Shown: positions 22,393 to 34,808, numbered from the stretch's first letter. The stretch: DNA of 64,000 nt from Hygrophila difformis (GCA_030278955.1 JAOANR010000003.1:56227628-56291627), one strand, 5' to 3'. Numbers and translations are program-made. The notes: generated by a model from the sequence alone, not told the origin.

Positions 22393-22709
22393 TGTTGGAA
22401 AACGGCATAAACGTCAAATGCCGTATTTGTTGAAGCCATCAAAGTAATAGTACTGCGCCATCCGAGTTGATTTCTCATCTACGGCGCCGAAAGTATTGAA
22501 GCCACTATAAGAATAGTTTTAGCATGTGTTGATTGTATTGTGTGCGTTTTCATTCCTATAAATAGGTACTCAGATTGTTGTAATTCTCAGAGCGAAGCAA
22601 AGCAAGATATACAAAGCAGCTTTAGCTAAACAACTCTCCGCTTTTGGTTATCGTCTTTAGATATCAAAAGTGTAAAGTGTTCTTGTGTGTGTGAGATATC
22701 AAATCTACA
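22393..22709 (+). repeat. 5' LTR of copia element 1
   Basis: The 317 bp repeat starts TGTTGG and ends ATCTACA. It contains a TATA-like CCTATAAATAGG near 22,555 that would drive transcription of the element. It matches the copy at 27,397-27,713 at all but two positions by eye. Confidence 0.95.
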
Positions 22710-22712
22710 AAT

Positions 22713-22724
22713 TGGTATCAGAGT
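22713..22724 (+). promoter_or_regulatory. Primer binding site of copia element 1
   Basis: TGGTATCAGAGT lies three bases after the 5' LTR. It matches the 3' end of plant initiator tRNA-Met (TGGTATCAGAGC), with the last base changed. This is where minus-strand cDNA synthesis is primed. Confidence 0.9.
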
Positions 22725-23320
22725 CTGAGTGATCCAAACTCAGAGCAAAACATTTTGAGTATAAACACTCAAATTAAAAGAATTAAATTTACCCACCGTG
22801 GTTTCCTCCGAGCTGTTGTCCGCCGCCTGCAACCTCTTTCCGGCGAACACACTCCACCACAGCGCCGCCCAGCCCAAGCTGCTTTGTCCTGTTGCTCCCT
22901 CCACCGAGCACACAGCCTCCAGCGCCGTCCCTGCCTTTCCATCTCCGGCGCACCCATAAAATCCAAGCCTCGACGCCAACGGGCGATCAATAGCAACTCC
23001 ACCAAGGCCCTGTTGTGCATCAAAACCACTGCTCTGTGCTTCTTTATTTGGTATTACTCTATGACTTGTTTATGTTGATAAAAAGAGAGGAAGGTCCGAT
23101 CCAGGAGACAACACATTGAAGTGGAGCAGCCAAGTGGTGGAAAAAACTCTTCAGCAACCAAATTAATAACCTATCTACCAAAATTAATTGCTGACCACAC
23201 ACACATATATATATTATATATTTATATATATATTATATATTAAAAGTATATATATAATAGAGCAAAAAAAAGATATATATATATATATATATATAAATAT
23301 ATATTATTTATCCAGGTCAA
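22725..23320 (+). other. Untranslated leader of copia element 1
   Basis: The leader is unusually long (about 600 bp). A GC-rich part (22,790-23,010) is open on both strands but unlike gag. It is followed by a (TA)n microsatellite at about 23,205-23,306 just before the gag start codon. I regard the overlapping open frames here as composition effects or as captured foreign sequence. Confidence 0.55.
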
Positions 23321-23980
23321 ATGGCGAATATCACGGGACAAATGTCACTGCCGCAGCTTACGAAAGCAAATTACGAGAAATGGAGTATTCAAATTAAAGC
23401 CCTTCTTGGAGCTCAAGATGCATGGGACGTGGTTCAAAATGGTTTTGTAGAACCAGAAAATACCGGGAAATTAACTGCAGCAGAACAAAAAGCGTTGAAA
23501 GATGCGCGATCCAAAGATAGCGGAGCCCTTTACATGTTATTCCGAGCCGTTGACGAATCAGGCTTCGAAAAAATATCCGGTGCCACCACCTCAAAAGAAG
23601 CGTGGGACATCCTTGAAAAATCATTCAAAGGAGCCGACCGGGTAAAGCAAGTGCGTCTCCAAACCCTTCGTGGAGAGCTTGAAAGCATGAAGATGAAAGA
23701 ATCAGAAAATGTGTCTGACTACATCACCCGTGTCCAGCCCTTGGCAAACCAACTCAATCGGAACGGAGAAGAATTGTCCGATGCCAGAATTGTGGAGAAA
23801 ATATTGAGATCATTAACCAATGATTTCGAAAATGTTGTGTGTGCGATTGAAGAATCAAAAGACCTCAAAGTGCTCACCGTTGAAGAGCTCGCCGGATCTC
23901 TCGAAGCACACGAACAAAGGAAAAAGAAAAATAAAGAGGAGTCACTCGACCAGGTACTCCAAACCAAGGCGTCAATATAA
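23321..23980 (+). CDS. Gag part of copia element 1, ended by a premature stop
   Basis: The frame opens with MANITGQMSLPQLTKANYEK at the ATG at 23,321. It contains the typical copia capsid region: a W-x-x-x-I-K-A-L-L motif near residue 25, then AWDILEKSFKGADRVK near residue 90 and LRGELESMKMKESE near residue 115. After 219 codons it meets TAA at 23,978. The same frame then stays open through an RG/GH-rich nucleic-acid-binding stretch and two zinc knuckles into pol, so the stop is a point change in an otherwise continuous gag-pol frame. The capsid part alone could still be made. Confidence 0.85.
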   Translation: MANITGQMSLPQLTKANYEKWSIQIKALLGAQDAWDVVQNGFVEPENTGKLTAAEQKALKDARSKDSGALYMLFRAVDESGFEKISGATTSKEAWDILEKSFKGADRVKQVRLQTLRGELESMKMKESENVSDYITRVQPLANQLNRNGEELSDARIVEKILRSLTNDFENVVCAIEESKDLKVLTVEELAGSLEAHEQRKKKNKEESLDQVLQTKASI

Positions 23981-26900
23981 GATGAGAAGGTTCTCTACAC
24001 TCGAAACTTTCGGGGAAGAGGACATGGCCATGGAAATCATGGCCACGGTCGTGGTATCCAAGGCTACAATTATGAAGGATACCATAAAGACAAATTTCAA
24101 GGAAGTCAAGCAAACTGGCGTGGAAGAGGACGCGCTCGAGGAAGAGGCGGTCGAACAAATTATTCCCACGTCAAATGCCAAAAGTGCCACAAATATGGTC
24201 ACCATGCCGAAGACTGCAACAACGAGGGTTGTTACAATTGTGGCAAGATGGGACACTTTGCAAAAGAGTGTCGGGCCAATAGACGAGTGGAAGAGACAAC
24301 CAACCTAGTCGTGGAAGAGAAATCAAATGGAGGTGTTCTCATGATGGCGCACAACGATGTCAACGATGACACATGCTGGTACCTCGATTCTGGAGCAAGC
24401 AACCACATGTGCTATGATGAGCATCTATTCAAAGAAATGCAGAAAGTTGACAATGGTCATGTATCATTCGGAAATGCATCAAAAGTGCAAGTCAAAGGCC
24501 GTGGTACGATATGTTTCACACAGAATGATGGCTTGATAGGGACAATCCAAGATGTCTACTATGTCCCAGATCTCAAAAACAACATCTTGAGTCTTGGCCA
24601 GCTCGCAGAGAAAGGTTACTCAACCTTTCTAAAAGATCAGTTGCTGCATCTGAAAGACAAGCAAGGACGTCTAATAGCTCGAGTCGAAATGGAGAGAAAT
24701 CGAATGTACAAGTTGAACCTGCGAAGCTTGCAAGGGAAATGCTTGCAAGTAAAAGAAGTAGATAAAGCGTCGCTATGGCATCACCGCTTTGGCCACTTAC
24801 ATTATGATGGCCTGAAAAAGCTAGTGAAGATGAAGATGGTGAAAGGACTGCCTAGCATGGATTTTGGAGGAGAATTTTGTGAAGATTGTGTACTCGGGAA
24901 GCAAACAAGAGCCTCATTTCAAAAGAAGGCCGAATATGAAGCGAAGAATCCACTTGAGCTGATCCACATCGACATATGTGGACCAATTACTCCCGAATCT
25001 TTCAGCGGAAAGAGATACTTCATCTCCTTCATCGATGATTTCTCTCGAAGGACGTGGGTCTATTTGCTGAAGGAAAAATCCGATGCATTCAAGGTGTTCA
25101 AAATATTCAAGGCGAGTGTCGAAAAAGAAACTGGCAGATCCATCAAAGCAATTCGATCCGATAGAGGAGGCGAATACACCTCGACAGCCTTCCGAGAATA
25201 CTGTGAACGAGAAGGCATAAGAAGATTTCTGACAGCACCATACTCGCCCCAACAAAATGGAGTAGCTGAAAGGAAGAATAGGACCATCCTAGATATGGTT
25301 CGGTCGATGCTGAAAAGCAAAAAGATGCCCAAAGAATTCTGGGCAGAAGCTGTGATGTGTGATGTCTACATACAGAATCGGTGCCCACACATGAAGTTGA
25401 AGAATCGAACACCACTGGAAGCATGGAGTGGTAAGAAGCCTACCGTCTCTCATCTAAAAATATTCGGTAGTGTAGCCTATGCACATGTACCAGATCCGCG
25501 AAGGATGAAGCTGGAAGATAAAAGCAAAGCATATGTTTTTAACGGATATGATGGACTCACAAAAGGGTATAAGCTGTATGACCCGATAAGCAAAAAGGTG
25601 ATAACGAGTCGAGATGTGCGAGTGAATGAAGCAAATGAATGGGACTGGAATAACTCAAAGGAAGTTACCAACGAAGTCGCAGAATCGTCAGCCGTTGTTC
25701 CGACAGTTCTATCAACAAATCCTGAAATTGTTGAAGAAAATGAAGAAGAAGAAGAAGATGAGCCACGACAACCCCGGATGAGAAGTCTACAAGATTTGTA
25801 CGACTCTACAGAGGTACATCTTGTATGTTTGTTGGCAGATTCTGAAAATATCAAGTATGAAGATGTCGTACTAGATGAAAAATGGAAGGCAGCCATGGAT
25901 GAAGAAATTGAAGCAATCCAGCGCAACAACACATGGGAGCTCACTAAATTGCCCAAAGGAAGTCAGGCCATTGGAGTGAAATGGGTTTACAAGAAAAAGA
26001 TGAATGCACAAGGGGAGATTGAACGATACAAAGCTCGTCTTGTTGCAAAGGGATACAGGCAAAAGGAAGGAATCGATTATGATGAAGTCTTTGCCCCTGT
26101 CGCAAGAATAGAGACAATCCGGCTACTTATTTCTCAAGCTGCTCAGTACAAATGGCCAATATTCCAAATGGATGTCAAGACAGCGTTCTTGAATGGTGTA
26201 CTCGAAGAAGAAGTCTACATTGAGCAACCACCAGGTTATCTGAAACTTGGAGGAGAAACAAAGGTGTTGAAGTTGAAGAAAGCGCTTTACGGGCTAAAGC
26301 AAGCACCGCGAGCGTGGAATACTCGCATTGATGCATATCTCAAGGAGAATGAGTTTGAGCAATGTCCCTACGAGCATGCCCTCTACATCAAGAAAAATGG
26401 ATGTAACATTTTGTTTGTTGCTCTTTATGTTGATGACCTCATTTTCATGGGTAACAGTGATGAGATGATAGAAGACTTCAAGAGAAGAATAAAACAGAAG
26501 TTTGAGATGACTGATTTAGGCTTGATGAAGTTCTTCCTTGGTCTAGAAGTTAGACAAACCGAAAGAGGTATCTTTGTATCACAGGAGACATATGCGAAGA
26601 AGATCTTGAAAGAATTCAAGATGGAGAAGTGCAACCCCGTATCAACACCTATGGAACCTGGAGCAAAAATTTCAAAGTTTGATGAAGGAGAACAAGTTGA
26701 TCCAGGAAGGTACAGAAGCTTGGTTGGAAGCCTTCGCTACCTCACATGCACAAGGCCAGATATTGCACCAAGTGTTGGAGTTGTAAGTCGGTTCATGGAG
26801 AACCCAACTTACTCACACTGGAAGGCGTTAAAGAGAATCCTCAGGTACATTCAAGGAACAGCGTCACATGGATTGTTCTACTCGAGGACAGAAGATTACA

Positions 26901-27379
26901 AGCTGATTGGATACTCTGACAGTGATTGGTGTGGAGATATTGATGATCGAAAAAGTACTGCAGGGTACGTGTTTTTTATGGGAAATATTGTTTTCACTTG
27001 GCTTTCAAAGAAGCAACCGATCGTGACGCTCTCAACATGTGAAGCTGAATATGTAGCAGCATCTTGGTGTGTATGTCATGCTGTATGGCTCATAAATCTA
27101 TTAAGCAAGATGGAGATGAAGCAGTCAAGCGGAACAATGATTCACATAGACAACAAATCTGCAATTGAATTGGCGAAGAATCCAGTGAATCATGAAAGGA
27201 GCAAACACATTGATGTTCGTTTCCACTTTATCCGTGATCATGTGAAAAGAGGAAATGTAGAACTAATGCATGTGGCAAGCCAAGAACAAGTGGCAGATAT
27301 ATTTACAAAGCCATTGCCAAAGGTACTGCTTGACAAGTTCAAGAAAATGATAGGGATGATAGATGGAAGAAGCATTTGA
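23981..27379 (+). CDS. Zinc knuckles and pol of copia element 1
   Basis: Continuing the gag frame after the stop, two CX2CX4HX4C knuckles lie side by side (24,176-24,217 and 24,230-24,271). An internal ATG at 24,248 opens 1,043 codons, but it lies inside the second knuckle and is not a natural start. Counting from it, the protease motif WYLDSGAS is at residues about 44-51, the integrase HHCC zinc site near 176-215 (WHHRFGHLH ... CEDCVLGKQ), and the DDE core follows. Reverse transcriptase has [23 protein letters not shown] and YVDD (residue 727; 26,426-26,437). RNase H has [18 protein letters not shown] see no further stop or frameshift to the TGA at 27,377. Confidence 0.9.
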   Translation, partial: DEKVLYTRNFRGRGHGHGNHGHGRGIQGYNYEGYHKDKFQGSQANWRGRGRARGRGGRTNYSHVKCQKCHKYGHHAEDCNNEGCYNCGKMGHFAKECRANRRVEETTNLVVEEKSNGGVLMMAHNDVNDDTCWYLDSGASNHMCYDEHLFKEMQKVDNGHVSFGNASKVQVKGRGTICFTQNDGLIGTIQDVYYVPDLKNNILSLGQLAEKGYSTFLKDQLLHLKDKQGRLIARVEMERNRMYKLNLRSLQGKCLQVKEVDKASLWHHRFGHLHYDGLKKLVKMKMVKGLPSMDFGGEFCEDCVLGKQTRASFQKKAEYEAKNPLELIHIDICGPITPESFSGKRYFISFIDDFSRRTWVYLLKEKSDAFKVFKIFKASVEKETGRSIKAIRSDRGGEYTSTAFREYCEREGIRRFLTAPYSPQQNGVAERKNRTILDMVRSMLKSKKMPKEFWAEAVMCDVYIQNRCPHMKLKNRTPLEAWSGKKPTVSHLKIFGSVAYAHVPDPRRMKLEDKSKAYVFNGYDGLTKGYKLYDPISKKVITSRDVRVNEANEWDWNNSKEVTNEVAESSAVVPTVLSTNPEIVEENEEEEEDEPRQPRMRSLQDLYDSTEVHLVCLLADSENIKYEDVVLDEKWKAAMDEEIEAIQRNNTWELTKLPKGSQAIGVKWVYKKKMNAQGEIERYKARLVAKGYRQKEGIDYDEVFAPVARIETIRLLISQAAQYKWPIFQMDVKTAFLNGVLEEEVYIEQPPGYLKLGGETKVLKLKKALYGLKQAPRAWNTRIDAYLKENEFEQCPYEHALYIKKNGCNILFVALYVDDLIFMGNSDEMIEDFKRRIKQKFEMTDLGLMKFFLGLEVRQTERGIFVSQETYAKKILKEFKMEKCNPVSTPMEPGAKISKFDEGEQVDPGRYRSLVGSLRYLTCTRPDIAPSVGVVSRFMENPTYSHWKALKRILRYIQGTASHGLFYSRTEDYKLIGYSDSDWCGDIDDRKSTAGYVFFMGNIVFTWLSKKQPIVTLSTCEAEYVAASWCVCHAVWLINLLSKMEMKQSSGTMIHIDNKSAIELAKNPVNHERSKHIDVRFHFIRDHVKRGNVELMHVASQEQVADIFTKPLPKVLLDKFKKMIGMIDGRSI

Positions 27380-27396
27380 AGTTTACGGGGGAGTTT
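27379..27396 (+). promoter_or_regulatory. Polypurine tract region of copia element 1
   Basis: TTTACGGGGGAGTTT lies directly before the 3' LTR. The purine run ACGGGGGAG would prime plus-strand cDNA synthesis. Confidence 0.75.
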
Positions 27397-27713
27397 TGTT
27401 GGAAAACGGCATAAACGTCAAATGCCGTATTTTTTGAAGCCATCAAAGTAATAGTACGGCGCCATCCGAGTTGATTTCTCATCTACGGCGCCGAAAGTAT
27501 TGAAGCCACTATAAGAATAGTTTTAGCATGTGTTGATTGTATTGTGTGCGTTTTCATTCCTATAAATAGGTACTCAGATTGTTGTAATTCTCAGAGCGAA
27601 GCAAAGCAAGATATACAAAGCAGCTTTAGCTAAACAACTCTCCGCTTTTGGTTATCGTCTTTAGATATCAAAAGTGTAAAGTGTTCTTGTGTGTGTGAGA
27701 TATCAAATCTACA
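27397..27713 (+). repeat. 3' LTR of copia element 1
   Basis: The 317 bp copy pairs with 22,393-22,709. It is followed directly by the target duplication TTATG at 27,714-27,718. Confidence 0.95.
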
Positions 27714-28119
27714 TTATGCACAGATCCACCATAAGAATCCAACATCACATAGATTTCTGTTGATTTTAATCAGAATTGACCATTTTTCAAACTTTCATAT
27801 GCGATCGCCCATGATATGCAGATTACAACTATCCAATGGATATACTAGAATATCCAATCTATAACATTTCAATAGCATTTATGCAGCCATAGGAAAAAGC
27901 ATTTACAGGCTCAATCAGTACTGTTCTCGAACCGAACAGACAATGCAGAACGGTCAAATTCAACTGCCGCATATGACGAAATTAACAAAAACCTTACTGA
28001 ATCTAACCGAAATTTCTCTTTATCAAAGCAATGCATTTCTTGATTCCAAACTTGGTAAAATTGCACACAAGAGTATTCGCAAGAAAAAAGTAGTGGAAAT
28101 AAACGAATCGCTTACAATG
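27714..28119. other. Host spacer between two copia elements
   Basis: About 400 bp of non-element DNA, opening with the target duplication TTATG of element 1 and closing with CAATG of element 2. A short plus-strand open frame at 27,943-28,125 resembles no known protein. It should contain the original upstream flank of the minus-strand glycine-rich protein gene, but I recognise nothing of it. Confidence 0.5.
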
Positions 28120-29130
28120 TGTTGAGTCATGTAAATTTGTAGGAAGTTCACAACCGATGATTGAACTTAGAGGATTGAACTTCTGGTTGTACTGTTTTTC
28201 ATTTCGGGCATCGCTATGGGAAAGAGTCCGAAGTTCGAGAAGACCCCAACGGCTCCTTTGCTGAAATGGGAGGAGGCATACTAACGTATCTTTCTTGCAG
28301 GAAAACTCCCCCATTTCAGGAATAGAGCTGGTACTCTAAACCCTGAATTATCCCAACGGCTATTTCCCTAATTGGCAAAATTATTCAAATGAGCCTGTGG
28401 GATTCTTGGTTTAAGAGAGGGGTTTCGGCATTCTGAGAGACAGAGTTACATCGATCAGATTATAATCAAAAATACTCTCAAGAGCGTAGAGCCTCAAGTG
28501 AAAAGAAGGAACCCTAACTGATTATGCAGCATTCGTGTGAATCGACTCAACCTGTGGCTGCAAGAATCAGTGTTCGACTTGGACTAGAAAGTGTGCAACT
28601 GAATTGATCCTTTCCTTGGTGCGTCTGCGACCATTGAAGGAGGCTGTCCAAGCGACTTTGGGGATTGCTGTTCCAATCGACTCCGTCGCTCTGAAGGAGG
28701 TGCATTCTCTGACGTCTTCAGGGAGAACTCAAGGTGGGAAGCTTTGAGGGGTTGGAATAGGTGGAGATACCTAGTCAGAAGCTGGGAAGGTTCCTGATCA
28801 ACCAACCTACCTCCTGGAAGTCCTGAAGAGGAAGCTCTGTCCGAGTTCTACTTATGTGTATGGTTGTGAACCATGATTGAACCACATAGTAAAACTCTCT
28901 CCTGGATTGGTATCCCCCAGATGTAGGCCGAAGGCCGAACTGGGTCAACAACCCTTGCGTCTCTAATTACTCTTTATGCTTGTTGCTTGCTTATTTATCC
29001 GCTGTGCATGTGTTTTCTGATCAAGCATTTTACATTGGTTGTTTGATTCTGTGTGTTCATTGTGTTAGACTGAACCATTTCATTGAACTGTGCATAAAGA
29101 GTACATCTTGTGGTTGCTGGGAACCTAACA
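28120..29130 (+). repeat. 5' LTR of copia element 2
   Basis: The 1,011 bp repeat runs TGTTGAGTCATG to GAACCTAACA. The stretch 28,897-28,951 (CTCTCCTGGATTGGTATCCC ... GGCCGAACTGGGTCAACAA) recurs in the LTR of copia element 3 at 45,261-45,313, which shows that elements 2 and 3 belong to one lineage. Confidence 0.95.
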
Positions 29131-29132
29131 AG

Positions 29133-29144
29133 TGGTATCAGAGC
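29133..29144 (+). promoter_or_regulatory. Primer binding site of copia element 2
   Basis: TGGTATCAGAGC, two bases after the 5' LTR, is a full match to the 3' end of plant initiator tRNA-Met. An open frame runs through it from a GTG codon, but the first ATG of gag is at 29,177. Confidence 0.95.
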
Positions 29145-29176
29145 CGCACTCTTCCGAGAGAGATCCCTACTACAAG

Positions 29177-32100
29177 ATGAGTCAAAGGTGGAACTACACG
29201 CAACCTCCCTTACTGGATGGTTCCAACTTTGCCTTCTGGAAGAACAAGATGCGAACCTTCCTCATGTCCATTGATGACTTGGCTTGGAACGCGGTGAATG
29301 TCAAGTATGAGGTGCCAACTGTGACAGCTGATGGTGTGACCAAAGAGAAAAACATCAGTGAATGGAGTGCCACTGAGAAATCTCTATCCAACATGAACTC
29401 CAAGGCTCTGCACGCCATCTTCAGTGCAGTCACTGATGACCAATATTTTCTCATCTCCAACTGCACTACTGCCTTTGAAGCATGGGAAATATTGGTTAAC
29501 TCTCATGAAGGGTCTGCTTCTGTAAGAAAATCCAAACTCATTGTTATTGATGCTCAATTTCATAAACTTTGCATGGATGAAAATGAATCTGTCAATAGTT
29601 TCTTTAGTAGAGTACGCACCTTAACCAACCAAGCCCAACAACTTGGTAAGACCTACTCCACACAGGAGATAGTTACTAAAATTGTAGGTACTCTTCCTGA
29701 GAGATTCAATGCCAAGATTGCTGCTCTGGAGCTTCAAGAAAACTTTGCTACTATAGGTGTGGATGAGTTGATGGGTATCCTGCAATCTTGGGAAATGAGC
29801 CATTGCAAGAAGTTCTCTGGGAAGTCTGTTTCATTCAAGGCTGAGACCAAATCTCAGACTGCCCCTGCTGCTGAGGGCTCAGGCCTCACCTCTGATGATG
29901 AGGACCTTGCCTTGCTGTCCAAACAAGTTGCTCGTATCCTCAGAAACAAGAGATCTAAGGAGTTTGGAAATCGAAGGGGTGAAAGCTCCTCTAGCAGCAA
30001 GCCTGACAAGAGGAGAAGTGACAAACATACCAAGAAACCCTCTCAAGAATCATCTGATTCAAAAGGGACTCAGTGCTTTGAATGCAAGGGGTATGGTCAT
30101 GTTCGAGCTGATTGTGCCAATCTCAAGAACAAGTCCTCTGGGCATAAAAAATCCTACCATGTCACTCTCAGTGATGATGATGAATCCAACTCCAATGAGG
30201 GTGGAGATGAGGTCGGAGTAGCGTTTGTTTGTCCCTGGGATGATGCATCCGAATCTGAGTCTGAAACAGGTATTTCCTCATCCAGTGTCAATATTGTTTC
30301 ATCTGATGCTGCTGCTTCCACCTCCTACAGGGATGACAACCAAAGGATTGAAGCACTCAGCAACATGTATGACGAGTCAAATCTCAGGTTGGAACAGACA
30401 CTTGATGAACTGGATGGTGCCCTCCGTGACTTAACCATATCCAGGGAAGAGATTGCATATCTCAACAATGAACTCGATGAGCTGGTTGCCAAGCACTATG
30501 TCCAAGGTGAGGAGGCCAAAGAATATCTGAAAGAGCTCAACAAATATAAAGATGCACACTTTGAGCAGTGGAGAGCTCTTAAGGATGCTGAACACAGAAG
30601 AGATGAATTGGAGTATCTTGCTGCTCACTTGCAACCTGCCAACATGGAGTACTGTGTCCAGATTGATGAACTCGCAGTTGAGCTTGGTGAACATATGACA
30701 GCAAAAAGGGAGCTGACAGAGAAAGTTGCTGAGCTTACCACCCAAAGGGACAATTTTCAACTCCAAGTGGTCAATCTCACTGAACAACTAACAGACCTAA
30801 AGGTTGTGAATGGAGCTCTCATTGAACAGGTCTCCTCACTTGGTGATAACAAAGTAGAGCTTGAAGAATCTATTGCCAAACTGACTGCTCGAGTCCAAGA
30901 TCTCACCTCTAAAGTCACCAAATCTGAGGACTTGGCAAACAGGCTGAACAAAGGGAAGGACGTTCTTCAAGAAATCCTTTCTGCTTCCAAAGTCCATGGA
31001 GATAGGAGAGGAATTGGCTTTGTGAAAGAAAGCAGCTCATCCGCTCCTAGGACTTTTGTCAAAGAAGGGAGTAGCAGTTCTGCCACCTCAGGAAAGGACT
31101 CGGAGGACTCTCCAAAACCTGTTAGGAGATCCAAATCCAAGAAAAGTAAAAGGAAGACTCCTCCAGCTGTTCCTCTTGAATGTGCCTATTGCAAGTTTTA
31201 TGGTCACAAAACTGAAAGCTGTAGACTTCTCTCCAGAGATGCTTTTTCAGGGAGGCCAATGATCTGGCCCAGCGAAGATATCAAGAGAAAGATATCAAGG
31301 AGAGAATGGAAAATCAAATGCAACATGCTGTGCAGCATGGCTTTCCATTCTACATCCAAGAATGGGAAGAAGTCCTGCTGGTATTTTGACAGCGGGTGTT
31401 CCAGGCACATGACTGGGGACAAGGAGCTTCTCAGTAACTACCATGAAGTTGATGGAGGATTTGTTGTTTTCGGAGATGGCAACAAAGGAAAGGTGGTTGG
31501 TCAAGGGTCTATTACAGAAGATGGATTTTTTGGCCTCAAAACTGTCTACCATGTGGAAGGTCTTTGTGCAAACCTGATAAGCATAAGTCATCTCTGTGAC
31601 AACAAGTTGAAAGTCCTGTTTGATGAAGATTGCTGCTTGGTGCTCGACTCAAATTACAAGTGCATCACGAAAGGTCAGAGATCCAATAATGACTGTTATA
31701 TGCTCTCACAGTCTTGTCTATTTGTTGATAGTAAAAGTTCTCTTCAAACCCAACTGTGGCATGAACGACTGGGTCACCTGAACTTTAAGGACCTAATTAA
31801 GCTGAGTCGTACTGGAGCAATCAAGGGTCTTCCTACTCTGAGCAAACCTGAGGAAAGGATATGTGACAACTGCATGAAGAACAAGCAACATAAAGCTACT
31901 CACAAGTCCATTGATCAAAATGGGACTTCCCAATGCCTTGAATTGGTTCATATGGATCTTTTTGGACCCACTGACGTAAAGAGCTTGGGAGGTAAGAGCT
32001 ATGTTCTTGTCTGTGTTGATGACTTTTCACGCTACACTTGGGTATCCTTTCTCAGGGAAAAGAGTGAAGCACTCAAAGCATTCATCAAACTGTGCAATCA

Positions 32101-34429
32101 ACTGTCAAACGAGAAGGACTGCAAAATCAAGAGGATTCGAAGTGACCATGGTGGTGAATTTGAAAACCATGCCTTCGAAGAATTCTGCAGTAATGCTGGG
32201 ATCAAGCATGAGTTCTCTGCACCTCGAACTCCTCAACAAAATGGTGTTGTGGAAAGGAAAAATAGGACCATTCAAGAAATGGCAAGGGTCATGCTGAATG
32301 CTAAAGGAGTTCCTCAATACTTGTGGGCTGAAGCGGTTCATACAGCTTGCCATGTCATTAACCGCGTCCATCTGAGAGCCACAACAAAGAAGACTTCATA
32401 TGAACTCTGGACTGGTAAAAAGACTACTCTTTCATATTTTCACATCTTTGGAAACAAGTGCTTTGTTGTGAATGACAGGGAGCACGTGGGAAAATTCCAA
32501 GAGAAAAGTGAAGAAGGAGTCCTCATGGGATACTCTTCTACCAGCAAGGCTTACAGAGTCTACCTGCCCTCCTCTAGGAAAGTGATTGAGTCGGCCAACG
32601 TGGTCATTGAAGATAAGCCAAGCCTCTTGTCTGAAACCACTCCAGATATCTCTGCTCAAGAAATTATCAATCTTCAGTCAGACTCGTCTGAGTTACCTTC
32701 TCCAGGAAAGGATGATCAGAGTTCAGTCCATTCTACTGAACTGAACCCCCTGCTGACCTGTCCTCCCTCTGGAAAGAAAGTTCACAGGAACCATGATGAA
32801 GAAGACATCATTGGTGACATTAATGAAGGGAGAAGAACCAGAGCCAAGAAGAAGATTGACTACAGGGAGCTGGCTGGGCTTCATTGTTTCACTTCCAGAA
32901 TCGAGCCTAAAAAGGTAGAAGAAGCTTTGTCTGATGAGCACTGGGTGTCTGCTATGCAAGAGGAGCTTCAACAATTCTCCAGGAACCATGTGTGGGATCT
33001 TGTGGAAAGGCCATCTGATGTTAATGTGATAGGAACCAAATGGATATTTAAGAACAAATCAGATGAGAATGGTAACATCACAAGAAACAAGGCGCGGCTG
33101 GTTGCTCAGGGATACACTCAAATCGAAGGAATAGACTTCAGTGAAACCTTTGCTCCAGTAGCAAGGTTGGAAGCTATCAGACTTCTGATTGCAGTGGCAT
33201 GTTCATTTGAGTTCAAACTGTATCAAATGGATGTGAAGAGTGCTTTTCTTAATGGGTATCTAAAAGAAGAAGCATATGTTGAGCAACCCAAGGGGTTCGA
33301 AGATCCACACTATCCAGATCATGTGTATAAGCTCAACAAAGCTCTCTATGGTCTCAAGCAAGCCCCCAGGGCATGGTATGAAAGATTATCAAGCTACCTG
33401 TTAGAGCATGGATATGAAAGGGGAAGTGCTGATCAGACAATGTTCATCAAAAAGGAATCTAAGGGATTTATTGTTGCTCCGATCTATGTTGATGACATAG
33501 TGTTTGGATCAACATCTCACATTCTTAAGGATGAGTTTATTAAGATTATGAGCAATGAATTCGAGATGAGCCTTGTAGGAGAGCTAACCTACTTTCTTGG
33601 CCTTCAGATCACTCAAAAGAAGGAAGGCATTTTTGTCAATCAGTCCAAATATGCCAAAGATTTGGTCAAGAAGTTTGGAATGGAGTCAAGTAAAGCAGTC
33701 AGAACACCCATTGGGACAAATGACAAGATCAGTCTTGATCCCACTGGTGTTAGTGTTGATTCTAAGCTGTATAGAAGCATCATTGGGAGCTTACTCTATC
33801 TAGCAGCTAGCAGACCTGACATAAGCTTTGCTGTAGGAGTGTGTGCAAGATATCAAGCTAATCCTAAGGAATCCCATCTACATGCTGCCAAAAGGATTAT
33901 CAAGTACATCTCTGGAACAGCCAATCTTGGAATATGGTATTCAAAGGATTCCAGCCTACAACTTATTGGATACAGTGATGCTGATTGGGCTGGATGTGTA
34001 GATGATCGCAAAAGCACTACGGGTGGCTGTTTCTATGTTGGAACAAATCTGGTAAGCTGGTACAGCAAGAAGCAGAGTTCAATCTCATTGTCCACTGCAG
34101 AGGCTGAATATCTTGCTGCGGGTAGCTGCTGCGCCCAACTCCTATGGATGAGACAGATGCTTAAGGATTATGGTGTGGAGCAGAAAGAACTGATTCTTAT
34201 GTGTGACAACATGAGTGCTATTAGCATTGCTAAGAATCCAGTTCAGCATAGCCGGACGAAGCACATTGATATTAGACATCATTACATCAGGGAGCTGGTT
34301 GAAGACAAAGTGGTGTCCATTCAACACGTTGGAACTGATCTTCAACATGCAGACATTTTCACCAAGGCTCTAAATAGTGATCGCTTTGAATCGCTCAGAA
34401 GAGACCTTGGACTTTGCAACCTGATATGA
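29177..34429 (+). CDS. Gag-pol polyprotein of copia element 2
   Basis: A single frame of 1,750 codons starts at ATG 29,177 ([20 protein letters not shown]). Gag has a UBN2/DUF4219-type capsid ([19 protein letters not shown] near residue 110), a first zinc knuckle [14 protein letters not shown] at residues 300-313, a long coiled coil (about 380-620) and a second knuckle [14 protein letters not shown] at residues 669-682. Protease follows with CWYFDSGCS (Asp at 738), then integrase ([31 protein letters not shown]), reverse transcriptase ([15 protein letters not shown] at 1,437) and RNase H ([17 protein letters not shown]). I see no stop or frameshift. It supplies all proteins for copying and integration except the separate product of the next ORF. 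Confidence 0.95.
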   Translation: MSQRWNYTQPPLLDGSNFAFWKNKMRTFLMSIDDLAWNAVNVKYEVPTVTADGVTKEKNISEWSATEKSLSNMNSKALHAIFSAVTDDQYFLISNCTTAFEAWEILVNSHEGSASVRKSKLIVIDAQFHKLCMDENESVNSFFSRVRTLTNQAQQLGKTYSTQEIVTKIVGTLPERFNAKIAALELQENFATIGVDELMGILQSWEMSHCKKFSGKSVSFKAETKSQTAPAAEGSGLTSDDEDLALLSKQVARILRNKRSKEFGNRRGESSSSSKPDKRRSDKHTKKPSQESSDSKGTQCFECKGYGHVRADCANLKNKSSGHKKSYHVTLSDDDESNSNEGGDEVGVAFVCPWDDASESESETGISSSSVNIVSSDAAASTSYRDDNQRIEALSNMYDESNLRLEQTLDELDGALRDLTISREEIAYLNNELDELVAKHYVQGEEAKEYLKELNKYKDAHFEQWRALKDAEHRRDELEYLAAHLQPANMEYCVQIDELAVELGEHMTAKRELTEKVAELTTQRDNFQLQVVNLTEQLTDLKVVNGALIEQVSSLGDNKVELEESIAKLTARVQDLTSKVTKSEDLANRLNKGKDVLQEILSASKVHGDRRGIGFVKESSSSAPRTFVKEGSSSSATSGKDSEDSPKPVRRSKSKKSKRKTPPAVPLECAYCKFYGHKTESCRLLSRDAFSGRPMIWPSEDIKRKISRREWKIKCNMLCSMAFHSTSKNGKKSCWYFDSGCSRHMTGDKELLSNYHEVDGGFVVFGDGNKGKVVGQGSITEDGFFGLKTVYHVEGLCANLISISHLCDNKLKVLFDEDCCLVLDSNYKCITKGQRSNNDCYMLSQSCLFVDSKSSLQTQLWHERLGHLNFKDLIKLSRTGAIKGLPTLSKPEERICDNCMKNKQHKATHKSIDQNGTSQCLELVHMDLFGPTDVKSLGGKSYVLVCVDDFSRYTWVSFLREKSEALKAFIKLCNQLSNEKDCKIKRIRSDHGGEFENHAFEEFCSNAGIKHEFSAPRTPQQNGVVERKNRTIQEMARVMLNAKGVPQYLWAEAVHTACHVINRVHLRATTKKTSYELWTGKKTTLSYFHIFGNKCFVVNDREHVGKFQEKSEEGVLMGYSSTSKAYRVYLPSSRKVIESANVVIEDKPSLLSETTPDISAQEIINLQSDSSELPSPGKDDQSSVHSTELNPLLTCPPSGKKVHRNHDEEDIIGDINEGRRTRAKKKIDYRELAGLHCFTSRIEPKKVEEALSDEHWVSAMQEELQQFSRNHVWDLVERPSDVNVIGTKWIFKNKSDENGNITRNKARLVAQGYTQIEGIDFSETFAPVARLEAIRLLIAVACSFEFKLYQMDVKSAFLNGYLKEEAYVEQPKGFEDPHYPDHVYKLNKALYGLKQAPRAWYERLSSYLLEHGYERGSADQTMFIKKESKGFIVAPIYVDDIVFGSTSHILKDEFIKIMSNEFEMSLVGELTYFLGLQITQKKEGIFVNQSKYAKDLVKKFGMESSKAVRTPIGTNDKISLDPTGVSVDSKLYRSIIGSLLYLAASRPDISFAVGVCARYQANPKESHLHAAKRIIKYISGTANLGIWYSKDSSLQLIGYSDADWAGCVDDRKSTTGGCFYVGTNLVSWYSKKQSSISLSTAEAEYLAAGSCCAQLLWMRQMLKDYGVEQKELILMCDNMSAISIAKNPVQHSRTKHIDIRHHYIRELVEDKVVSIQHVGTDLQHADIFTKALNSDRFESLRRDLGLCNLI

Positions 34430-34808
34430 GCTATGTCACTCGGGTCTCCCCTCAGTACACATTGGTTAAATTTCTAAACTCAACTCTTGTCCATAAATTT
34501 TATTTACTAACACTTGTTGGGTGCAGAAATTATGTTTTATAGGGGGAGACCATGGCCCAAAGACCGGACAAATAAGCCCAAACAAAATATTTGTATTGTC
34601 CGGCCCAACAGGCCCAGTGGAATATTATGATGACTCTAGGAGTCTATGGCGGGAAGGGTCATATCAACGTCTTGAGTTTGATTCTCTTTCTCTCTCTGCT
34701 ATTCCTGCCACAGCTCTTCAGAGAAGCTCAAACGTCTTGCTTGTTTTTCGTTCTTTTTCCTCTCATAACTGGTTGTGGGTGTCTTGAGTTTTCTCCATTG
34801 CAGCTATC
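34430..34808 (+). other. Spacer between pol and the second ORF of copia element 2
   Basis: The 379 bp spacer contains a purine-rich stretch TAGGGGGAGACC near 34,540, similar to a polypurine tract but internal. Short open frames run through it without recognisable content. How the downstream ORF is expressed (subgenomic promoter, splicing or internal entry) cannot be read from the sequence. Confidence 0.5.

Larger units (their letters stand above)
22393..27713 (+). mobile_element. Ty1/copia retrotransposon 1, 5.3 kb, nearly complete
   Basis: The element has 317 bp LTRs beginning TGTTGGAAAACGGC and ending AAATCTACA, and is flanked by the 5 bp target duplication TTATG (22,388-22,392 and 27,714-27,718). 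A primer binding site complementary to initiator tRNA-Met follows the 5' LTR and a purine tract precedes the 3' LTR. Gag-pol is in one frame except for a single TAA. Domain order is gag, two zinc knuckles, protease, integrase, reverse transcriptase, RNase H, which is copia order. By eye the LTRs differ at two sites (22,429/27,433 and 22,454/27,458), about 0.6%, so the insertion is recent. Confidence 0.95.

Noticed and set aside
22755..23078. Open frames in both directions in the copia element 1 leader as host genes
   Set aside because: GC-rich composition and lack of any domain, start context or conservation that I can see. Kept only as a possible captured insert.
24248..24250. ATG at 24,248 as the natural start of a separate pol gene
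   Set aside because: It lies inside the second zinc knuckle, and the frame is open upstream back to the TAA at 23,978, so it is an internal Met of a former gag-pol.
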